DNA of 5,120 bases, from the NCBI GenBank assembly GCA_035524095.1, contig DATKPK010000163.1:1-5120 (forward strand), given 5' to 3'. This DNA is from DATJUF01 sp035524095. GTDB lineage: Bacteria; Desulfobacterota; Binatia; Binatales; Binataceae. Positions 1-5,120 of this stretch are shown here, piece by piece; positions within the stretch are counted from its first letter, which is position 1, and the number at the start of each line of letters is the position of its first letter. The position numbers and the translations under genes are program-made. Below the pieces are notes generated by a model. That model worked only from the letters and a program-made list of their open reading frames with translations, did not search any database and was not told where the DNA came from.

Positions 1-1157
1 TCGCTCGCATCGAAGGGATGGAGACGTTTAAGGGCGAGTCGTTCCACACCTCACGTTGGAAGTACGACGTCGAATTGGAAGGGAAGCGCGTTGGCATCAT
101 CGGAACCGGAGCGACGGCTGTCCAGGTGATTCCGGAACTGGCGAAAGTCGTTGGCGAGCTGTACGTCTTTCAGCGCACGCCTTCGACGATAGATATCCGC
201 GATCAGCGTGAAACCAAGCCGGAAGAAATCGAGCAGTGGTCACAAGAGCCGGGCTGGGCCAAAGCCCGCCGGGCCCGCTTCGCCCGCATCTCCGAGGGCC
301 GCACCGCGATCCAGGCCAACGACGACTATCTGGCTGGCAAGGTCGCGAATTTTAGGGAGCGTAAGGAGTACAAAACGGTCCTGACTCCCGAGGAGCGGGT
401 ACAGAAGCAACTCGACACGAACTTCCGGATCATGGAGCAGATTCGTGCTCGGGTCGACGCGATCGTGAAGGATCCCAAGACCGCTGCGGCGCTCAGACCT
501 TACTATCCCTACGGATGTAAGCGTCCCACCTTCCATGACGAATACTTGCCGACGTTCAACCTGCCCCATGTCCATCTGGTGGACACCGCCCCGCTCGGCG
601 TCACCAAGATCAATGAGAAAGGCGTTGTCCACGATGGCGTTGAATACCCGCTTGACGTTCTGATCTATGCCACCGGTTTCCAGTGGATGGCGAGCGGCTT
701 GTTCAATACCACGATTGGTCGTGATGGGCGCAGCATCAAGGAGACTTGGGACGCCGAGGGTACCAGGACATTCCTTGGCCTTCACGCGAAAGGGTTCCCG
801 AACCTCTTCATCGTCACTGGCCCACAGGGTGGCGGCGGTAGCTTTAATTTCACCGACGCTATTGATGCGCACGGCGATTACATCGTCTGGATGCTAAAAA
901 CGATGCGCGAACGCGGCGAAGAAATTGTCGACGTTCGCCGCAAGCCGCAAGATGAGTATTCCGAGCACTGCCGCCAGGCCGACATCATGAGCGCGCCGTT
1001 GCGCGACTGCCTGTCGTATTACAATGGTCACGGCGACGCCGAGCCCGGAAGCTTGGCCTATTACGGTAACCGCTGGCACAAGTACCGTACCGCCGCGCAG
1101 GATACTCTCGAGCCCTACCTGTTCGGCCCCGCCAGAGAGGATCTCATCGCCGAATAA
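1..1157 (+). CDS. Flavin-containing (Baeyer-Villiger-type) monooxygenase, 5' partial
   Basis: Class B flavoprotein monooxygenase, expected to use FAD, NADPH and O2 to insert oxygen next to a carbonyl (ester or lactone formation) in the cytoplasm. The reading frame is open from base 3 (codons Ala-Arg-Ile-Glu-Gly before the Met at 18), so the true start lies upstream and that Met is internal; 384 residues are visible. Numbering from that Met: the family fingerprint FxGxxxHxxxW is at residues 4-14 (F4, G6, H10, W14), followed by Lys rather than the usual Pro or Asp. The NADPH-binding GxGxxA is G29-T-G-A-T-A34. A GCKRP segment at 166-170 carries R169, which by position matches the active-site arginine of characterised BVMOs. 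An ATG motif is at 218-220. The N-terminal FAD GxGxxG, roughly 150 residues, is outside the window. The segment after GPQ (271-274) is a Gly run, unlike the usual GPGSPS. Family membership is firm; substrate is unknown, and N-hydroxylation or sulfoxidation cannot be excluded. Confidence 0.9.
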   Translation, partial: ARIEGMETFKGESFHTSRWKYDVELEGKRVGIIGTGATAVQVIPELAKVVGELYVFQRTPSTIDIRDQRETKPEEIEQWSQEPGWAKARRARFARISEGRTAIQANDDYLAGKVANFRERKEYKTVLTPEERVQKQLDTNFRIMEQIRARVDAIVKDPKTAAALRPYYPYGCKRPTFHDEYLPTFNLPHVHLVDTAPLGVTKINEKGVVHDGVEYPLDVLIYATGFQWMASGLFNTTIGRDGRSIKETWDAEGTRTFLGLHAKGFPNLFIVTGPQGGGGSFNFTDAIDAHGDYIVWMLKTMRERGEEIVDVRRKPQDEYSEHCRQADIMSAPLRDCLSYYNGHGDAEPGSLAYYGNRWHKYRTAAQDTLEPYLFGPAREDLIAE

Positions 1158-1158
1158 T

Positions 1159-1179
1159 CGGGGCGGAAGAGCTGCCCCG
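1159..1179 (+). terminator. Small hairpin directly after the monooxygenase stop
   Basis: A perfect 6-bp inverted repeat (CGGGGC at 1159-1164 and GCCCCG at 1174-1179) with a 9-nt loop begins one base after the TAA stop at 1155-1157. No U-tract follows. It may protect the 3' end of the transcript or act with the larger hairpin 20 bases downstream; termination is inferred from place and shape only. Confidence 0.35.
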
Positions 1180-1200
1180 TATATACCCGTCTTATAACAT

Positions 1201-1235
1201 CGGTGAGGCGCCCACCTTCTCCGGGCGCCTCACCG
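1201..1235 (+). terminator. Strong 13-bp inverted repeat, probable transcription terminator or 3'-end hairpin
   Basis: CGGTGAGGCGCCC (1201-1213) is perfectly complementary to GGGCGCCTCACCG (1223-1235) around a 9-nt loop, giving a very stable GC-rich stem about 45 bases after the monooxygenase stop. The downstream bases are AACAACC rather than a run of T, and on the other strand there is no T-run either, so it is not a textbook intrinsic terminator. The position between two genes still favours an end-of-transcript role. It implies that the following SDR has its own promoter somewhere in 1236-1358. Confidence 0.55.
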
Positions 1236-1358
1236 AACAACCAAATCCAACTTCTCTCTTCTGATCTCTTTCCCGTTCCCAGTTAAGAGCGTTTTTGCGC
1301 TATAAGCGGGGCAACTAACGCTCGACGATTACACTGGCCGGCACATTCGCCGGACCGC

Positions 1359-1364
1359 AAGGAG
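1359..1364 (+). promoter_or_regulatory. Shine-Dalgarno site of the SDR gene
   Basis: AAGGAG lies 10 nt before the ATG at 1375, a near-consensus ribosome binding site. It fixes the SDR start at 1375 and predicts good translation. Confidence 0.8.
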
Positions 1365-1374
1365 AAGATTAACG

Positions 1375-2271
1375 ATGGCTCGTCATCTCGAAGGTAAAGT
1401 CGCCGCCGTAACCGGTGGTGGACGCGGTATCGGCCGCGAAGTATGCAAAGCGCTTGCGGCTCAGGGAGCGGCCGTAGTGGTCAACGATCTGGGCGTGTCA
1501 GTCGCCGGTCAAAAGGAAACCCAATCGCCCGCCGATGACGTCGTCAAGGAAATCAAAGCCGCAGATGGCGCCGCGTCCTCAAATCACGAGGACATCTCGA
1601 CCCCCGAAGGTGGCGAAAGCCTCGTCAATCAGGCGATCAAAGAGTATGGCAAGCTCGACATCCTCGTGAATGTCGCCGGCATCCTGCGCGACCGCATGAT
1701 TTTCAACATGACCATCGAGGAATGGGACGCCGTCATTCGCGTCCATCTGCGCGGCCACTTTTGCACGATGCGCCCCGCTTCCGCCCACATGCGCGAGCGC
1801 AAGTTCGGCCGCATCATCAATTTCTCGTCGAACTCCGCGCAGGGCAGCCCGGGCCAGCCCAATTATGCTGCCGCGAAAGCCGGCATCCTCGGCCTGACGT
1901 ACAGCGCTGCCAATTCGCTGCAAAAGTACGGCATCACGTGCAACGCGATCATGCCCGGCGCCGCCACCCGCATGACCGATACGATCCCGACCGGCCGGAT
2001 GCCCGGCGCCGCCGGTCTCGACAGCGCGACCGCCGCTGGCTCGCCGATGGATCCCGCCAATGTCCCGCCCATCATCGTCTTCCTCTCCAGCGACGAGGCC
2101 GCCGAGGTTAACGGCCAATGCTTCGGAGCCTCTGGCTACGAGATTCGTCGCTATACCCACATGGAGCCGGATCGAATCATCTATAGCGACGGACCTTGGG
2201 ACATCGACCAGCTTTTCAAAACCTTTAAGCGAACCCTCGGCCGCGGACTCGAACCGCCGCGAATGTTCTAA
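1375..2271 (+). CDS. SDR-family dehydrogenase resembling the (3R)-hydroxyacyl-CoA dehydrogenase domain of MFE-2
   Basis: Classical-type short-chain dehydrogenase, 298 residues, NAD(P)-dependent oxidation of a hydroxy group, cytoplasmic. The cofactor motif TGxxxGIG is T13-G20. Asp38 at the end of the second beta strand (VVVNDLG) suggests a preference for NAD. N99-V-A-G102 replaces the usual NNAG. The catalytic residues are S151, Y164 and K168 (YxxxK), the same spacing as in 17beta-hydroxysteroid dehydrogenase type 4. The VNDLG and VHLRG segments and a CNAIMPGAATRMT stretch match the dehydrogenase domain of eukaryotic peroxisomal multifunctional enzyme 2 better than typical FabG. In VHLRG a His stands where most classical SDRs have the catalytic Asn, as in MFE-2. 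Unlike MFE-2, no hydratase or SCP2 domain follows. The extra C-terminal tail of about 45 residues (LFKTFKRTLGRG and nearby) is of unknown role. Likely substrates are hydroxyacyl-CoAs, steroids or secondary alcohols; the exact one cannot be read. It follows the monooxygenase but is separated from it by hairpins. Confidence 0.88.
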   Translation: MARHLEGKVAAVTGGGRGIGREVCKALAAQGAAVVVNDLGVSVAGQKETQSPADDVVKEIKAADGAASSNHEDISTPEGGESLVNQAIKEYGKLDILVNVAGILRDRMIFNMTIEEWDAVIRVHLRGHFCTMRPASAHMRERKFGRIINFSSNSAQGSPGQPNYAAAKAGILGLTYSAANSLQKYGITCNAIMPGAATRMTDTIPTGRMPGAAGLDSATAAGSPMDPANVPPIIVFLSSDEAAEVNGQCFGASGYEIRRYTHMEPDRIIYSDGPWDIDQLFKTFKRTLGRGLEPPRMF

Positions 2272-2284
2272 GCGGTTCACTCGG

Positions 2285-2315
2285 GGGACGTGCTCGCCCG
2301 GACGCAGCACGTCTC
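2285..2315 (+). terminator. Hairpin downstream of the SDR gene
   Basis: GACGTGCT (2287-2294) pairs perfectly with AGCACGTC (2306-2313) around an 11-nt loop, and two further pairs (one G-U, one G-C) extend it to 2285-2315. It sits 13 bases after the SDR stop. The following CTCGCTTC is only mildly T-rich, so intrinsic termination is plausible but not certain. It argues against simple read-through into the GST gene. Confidence 0.45.
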
Positions 2316-2403
2316 GCTTCATAACTGCTGCAGTAACTAAACTTCGGAACTGTGACCGCAATGACGTTGACGGCGACGCTGAAACCTTAACTCTCGCAAC
2401 CCC

Positions 2404-3069
2404 ATGCACCGCCTCTATCAATTCGCGACCTCACCCTTTTGCGCGAAAGTCCGCAAAATTCTCGACTACAAGGGTCTCGACTACGAGATCATCGAGGTTG
2501 ATTATCTCGAGCGCAAAGAGCTAATCGCTGCGTCGGGCCAGTTGATGGTTCCAGCGTTGACGATGCCTTCCGGTGTGACACTCGTGGATTCAGACGTGAT
2601 CGCGATCGCCTTGGAGGATCAATCGCCTGAGCCCACGGTCTTCCCCGCCGGATGGCGTGGTGTCCATCTCGCTCTCGCGCGCTACTTCGATACCGAGCTC
2701 GAAGACGCTCTTTTTCGTGCCGCTATCCCTTTCGAAATTAGGCATTTTGCGCGTCAGGGCCGCGACCGCGAGGCTTTCTATCGCCTGCTACGCGACCGCA
2801 AGTACGGCGTCGGCTTCTGTGAGCAAATGGTTCTTGATCACAGCGAGAATCGCGAGCGTGCATTTCAGTTGCTCGCTCCGCTCGACGATTCCTTTGCCGA
2901 ACGCGCTTTTCTGCTTGGACGAATAGGCTATGCGGATTTTGCCCTTTACGGGCAACTGACTTTATTGAGTCTTACGGAAGACTTCACTCTTCCCGAGAAG
3001 TATGAAGGCTTGCGCGCTTTCTACGATCGTATGGACTGCATCTCGTCGAAAATCGATCCAAACCTGTAG
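2404..3069 (+). CDS. Glutathione S-transferase family protein
   Basis: A 221-residue protein of usual cytosolic GST length; expected to bind glutathione and conjugate, reduce or isomerise electrophiles. The N-terminal thioredoxin-like domain (about 1-78) has S10-P-F-C13 at the start of helix 1, where Ser10 would be the likely thiol-activating residue and Cys13 lies one turn further on. The cis-proline of the glutathione site is P50 (VPAL), and D62-S63 takes the place of the family's gamma-glutamyl-binding E/D-S pair. The helical C-terminal domain holds the N-capping Ala177-Asp178 (GYADFALYG), typical of GSTs. An in-frame TGA at 2380-2382 and no other start codon in between force the ATG at 2404, yet no Shine-Dalgarno sequence precedes it. 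It may detoxify products of the neighbouring oxygenase and dehydrogenase, but this is only context. The class and substrate are not assignable; a glutaredoxin-like activity is the main alternative. Confidence 0.88.
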   Translation: MHRLYQFATSPFCAKVRKILDYKGLDYEIIEVDYLERKELIAASGQLMVPALTMPSGVTLVDSDVIAIALEDQSPEPTVFPAGWRGVHLALARYFDTELEDALFRAAIPFEIRHFARQGRDREAFYRLLRDRKYGVGFCEQMVLDHSENRERAFQLLAPLDDSFAERAFLLGRIGYADFALYGQLTLLSLTEDFTLPEKYEGLRAFYDRMDCISSKIDPNL

Positions 3070-3130
3070 ACTTCAGACTCTCAAGCGATCGGCACAGTCG
3101 CGTTGTTGGTAAGCTCCAGGTTTGCGCTAG

Positions 3131-3574
3131 CTATGCCATTTCGGTTACCGCCGCATTCAAAAATCGGCTGAACAAAGCCCCACTCGAATCGATCGCGACA
3201 TCGTACAGCGATGCCGTCCGCCCGGGCACGAAAATCTGATGGCCCTCATCGAGCAGTGCGTAGAAAACGCAAAACCCTAACGCCGCGTAGGGGCGCCCCG
3301 CCATCGGTCCACGGATCAGCAGCCAGAACAATATCCCGTAGTTTGTGAAATGGGCCGCCTTGCGTACCAGCCCATGTCCCATCGCAATCGTCGCCGCCGA
3401 TGCTCCAGGGAAGATGAAGCGCAGTATCGGCTCGATAATTTTGCTGGTGTTCGCAGCCGAAAAAACCGTCGTCGACAGTACGAACAGGCATCCCATCCAG
3501 ATCAGCGCCGGCACCCACTTATTGAAGTTGTTCTCTGCTGCGTTATGGCTTGATGACTGAGACTTTACTTGCAC
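3131..3574 (-). CDS. VanZ-like family membrane protein
   Basis: A 147-residue polytopic inner-membrane protein. The VanZ-like hallmarks are all visible: R71-K72-x-x-H75 (KAAHF), then Tyr79; D109-E110-x-x-Q113 (LLDEGHQ); P117-G118-R119; D125; and D129-x-x-G132. Hydrophobic stretches near residues 20-38, 79-88, 95-108 and 126-143 suggest four membrane segments with a short charged N-terminus. The family is named after VanZ of Tn1546, which gives low-level teicoplanin resistance, but most members are chromosomal and of unknown biochemical role in the envelope. No vanHAX-like genes are in the window, so resistance should not be assumed. The start is a GTG (bases 3574-3572) with a purine-rich site upstream. 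It is convergent with the GST gene (61 bp apart, no clear bidirectional terminator) and divergent from zwf. Confidence 0.85.
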   Translation of the reverse strand: MQVKSQSSSHNAAENNFNKWVPALIWMGCLFVLSTTVFSAANTSKIIEPILRFIFPGASAATIAMGHGLVRKAAHFTNYGILFWLLIRGPMAGRPYAALGFCVFYALLDEGHQIFVPGRTASLYDVAIDSSGALFSRFLNAAVTEMA

Positions 3575-3585
3575 CTTCGTTTTAG

Positions 3586-3591
3586 CTCCCC
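3586..3591 (-). promoter_or_regulatory. Shine-Dalgarno site of the VanZ-like gene
   Basis: Read on the minus strand, GGGGAG lies 11 nt before the GTG start at 3574. It supports that non-ATG start, which has no upstream competitor that I judged better. Confidence 0.5.
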
Positions 3592-3747
3592 GGCTTGCTC
3601 CGTCGCCCCCGTCAGCGTTAACTCGAATTGTGAGCCTGCCCGCCTATGCCCTTTCGCGATGAGTGCCCCGACTATCCGCGCCCTCATCCAATGGATTCAA
3701 TTCTGTTAGCGTGGCGGCCTTCACGCAATAGACCCTAACTTATTGAA

Positions 3748-3751
3748 GAGG
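3748..3751 (+). promoter_or_regulatory. Shine-Dalgarno site of zwf, supporting a GTG start
   Basis: GAGG (within GAAGAGG, 3745-3751) is 10 nt before the GTG at 3762. An in-frame TGA at 3744-3746 leaves GTG 3762 as the first possible start, and the nearby ATG at 3766 is out of frame. Confidence 0.6.
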
Positions 3752-3761
3752 CTGGGAATTA

Positions 3762-5120
3762 GTGAATGATCCAATCCTGATAGCCAAAGCCCAAACTGCC
3801 CCTCCTTGCACTGTCGTAATTTTCGGCGCCTCAGGCGACTTGGCGCGCCGTAAGCTTATTCCAGCTCTCTATAACCTGAAGGCCTGCGGACACGACATCA
3901 CGCCGCGTAATTTTGCCGTCTTGGGCTTCGCACGCCGTCCGATACCAATCGAAGAGTTTCACCAGCTCGCCCACGATTCTGCCGTAAAATATTCTCGGCT
4001 CAAGGTCGACGAAAAATGCTGGAGCGAGTTCGCCCAGGGACTCGATTATCTTTCCGGCCTCGATCGCCCTGACGGCTTCGCCCGGCTCAAAGCCCGCCTC
4101 GAGGCCCTCGAGAAGGACCGTGGCCTGCCCTCTAATCGGGTCTTCTACCTCTCGATTCCCCCTGAGGCTATTCAGGAATGTGTCGAACGGCTCGACTCCG
4201 AGGGCCTGATTGCCAAGCCTGGCGACAGGCACTTCAGCCGTATCGTCGTCGAAAAGCCGATCGGCTCCGACCTCGAAAGCGCGCGCGAAATCAACCATAC
4301 GATGCAAAGCCATTGCGACGAATCGCAGATCTTTCGCATCGACCATTATCTCGGCAAGGAGACCGTTCAGAATCTGCTCGTAATGCGCTTCGCCAACACC
4401 ATCTTTGAGCGCGTATGGGGCGCGCGCGACATCGATCATATTCAGCTTACGGTCGCCGAGAGTGAGGGCGTGGGCTCGCGTGCGATGTACTACGATCCAG
4501 CCGGTGCTCTGCGCGATATGGTCCAGAACCACATGATGCAGGTGCTCGCGATGATTGGGATGGAACCGCCTGTCTCGCTCGATTCGCACGCTATCAATGA
4601 CGCCAAACTCAACGTTCTCCGGGCCTTGAAGCCCTTCAGTCGCGACGAAGCGCGAAGGATGGTCGTGCGCGCCCGTTACGCTCAGGGCCTCGCTGATGGC
4701 CAAAAGGTTCCGGGCTATCTGCAAGAAAATGGCATCCCGCCGACTTCCATGACCGAGACTTACGTCGCCCTCAAAACCTACCTGCATAATTGGCGATGGG
4801 CCGGTGTCCCGTTCTATCTGCGCACTGGCAAACGGCTGCCCTCGCGTGCGAGCTTGATCCATATTCGCTTCAAAGAAATTCCGCAGATTCTTTTCAACCA
4901 CAACGACGATCTTCCTCCCAATGCCTTGACCATCCGGATTCAGCCCGACGAAGGCTTTTCCTTCGGCGTTCTGGCCAAGCAGCCCGGACTCGATATCGCG
5001 ATCCGCCAGGTCAAAATGAATCTCAGCTATGAAAGCGAATTCTCCGAGAACTCGCCCGACGCCTACGAGCGGCTCCTGCTCGAAGTGATGACCGGTGACC
5101 GCACCCTCTTCGTCAGCGCT
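3762..5120 (+). CDS. zwf: Glucose-6-phosphate 1-dehydrogenase, 3' partial
   Basis: Oxidises glucose 6-phosphate to 6-phosphogluconolactone with reduction of NADP, the first step of the oxidative pentose phosphate and Entner-Doudoroff routes and a main NADPH source; cytoplasmic. 453 codons are visible without a stop; bacterial family members have about 490-510, so only the last few dozen residues are missing. The nucleotide motif GxxGDLAxRK is G22-K31, with R58 in the following LGFAR segment placed to contact the NADP 2'-phosphate. E164-K-P-I-G168 matches the EKPxG motif (Ile where Phe is common). The substrate-binding signature RIDHYLGKE is R192-E200, and NH at 256-257 gives His257, the expected catalytic base. 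A WRWAGVPFYLRTGKRLP block follows. The start is GTG. An open frame on the opposite strand across 3831-4901 is a shadow of this gene. Partners such as pgl or gnd may lie beyond the right edge. Confidence 0.96.
   Translation, partial: MNDPILIAKAQTAPPCTVVIFGASGDLARRKLIPALYNLKACGHDITPRNFAVLGFARRPIPIEEFHQLAHDSAVKYSRLKVDEKCWSEFAQGLDYLSGLDRPDGFARLKARLEALEKDRGLPSNRVFYLSIPPEAIQECVERLDSEGLIAKPGDRHFSRIVVEKPIGSDLESAREINHTMQSHCDESQIFRIDHYLGKETVQNLLVMRFANTIFERVWGARDIDHIQLTVAESEGVGSRAMYYDPAGALRDMVQNHMMQVLAMIGMEPPVSLDSHAINDAKLNVLRALKPFSRDEARRMVVRARYAQGLADGQKVPGYLQENGIPPTSMTETYVALKTYLHNWRWAGVPFYLRTGKRLPSRASLIHIRFKEIPQILFNHNDDLPPNALTIRIQPDEGFSFGVLAKQPGLDIAIRQVKMNLSYESEFSENSPDAYERLLLEVMTGDRTLFVSA

Noticed and set aside
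240..872. Open frame of 210 codons on the minus strand, opposite the monooxygenase.
   Set aside because: Shadow of the conserved monooxygenase frame; no motif seen.
1301..1306. TATAAG as a possible -10 box for the SDR.
   Set aside because: No acceptable -35 element lies 16-18 bp upstream; a promoter in this region is expected but this box alone does not locate it.
1579..2421. Open frame of 280 codons on the minus strand, opposite the SDR.
   Set aside because: It overlaps a clear SDR with an intact active site, is rich in Gly, Ala and Arg as antisense shadows are, and has no family signature.
2460..2484. Ten-base direct repeat TCTCGACTAC with a 15-base period inside the GST gene.
   Set aside because: It encodes two Leu-Asp-Tyr units in a stretch of helix 1 and the following loop that is typical of GSTs (KGLxYE), so it is explained by coding sequence.
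3686..3696. Short palindrome ATCCA-A-TGGAT between the VanZ-like gene and zwf, a possible operator.
   Set aside because: Five-base arms are easily found by chance and no second copy was seen.
3831..4901. Long open frame of 356 codons on the minus strand, opposite zwf.
   Set aside because: The plus strand encodes an unmistakable G6PD with all catalytic motifs; the antisense product shows no recognisable motif and arises from the codon bias of zwf.

Overview
This is a GC-rich bacterial chromosomal segment with five protein-coding genes, two of them cut by the window edges, and no RNA genes, mobile elements or CRISPR. Gene content (a Baeyer-Villiger-type flavin monooxygenase, a multifunctional-enzyme-2-like short-chain dehydrogenase, a glutathione S-transferase, a VanZ-like membrane protein, glucose-6-phosphate dehydrogenase) and codon use fit a free-living, metabolically versatile Gram-negative-type environmental bacterium. 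A soil lineage such as Binatota, Acidobacteria or a proteobacterium is possible, but the taxon cannot be fixed from sequence inspection alone.

Layout: positions 1-1157 hold the C-terminal two thirds of the monooxygenase (+), followed by two perfect inverted repeats. Positions 1375-2271 hold a complete SDR dehydrogenase (+) with a clear ribosome binding site, then another hairpin. Positions 2404-3069 hold a complete GST-family protein (+) whose only possible start has no Shine-Dalgarno sequence. A VanZ-like gene (3131-3574) lies on the minus strand, convergent with the GST. After a 187-bp divergent intergenic region, zwf (glucose-6-phosphate dehydrogenase, +) starts at a GTG at 3762 and runs off the right edge.

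Working together (inference): the monooxygenase can oxygenate ketones or related substrates at the cost of NADPH. The SDR resembles the (3R)-hydroxyacyl-CoA dehydrogenase unit of peroxisomal multifunctional enzyme 2 and would suit beta-oxidation-like or steroid/alcohol oxidation. The GST could handle electrophilic intermediates. zwf supplies NADPH, but its link to the catabolic genes is only proximity, with a VanZ gene on the other strand between them. The hairpins between genes suggest mostly separate transcription units rather than one operon. I found no convincing sign of a new multi-gene system; the findings are modest oddities.
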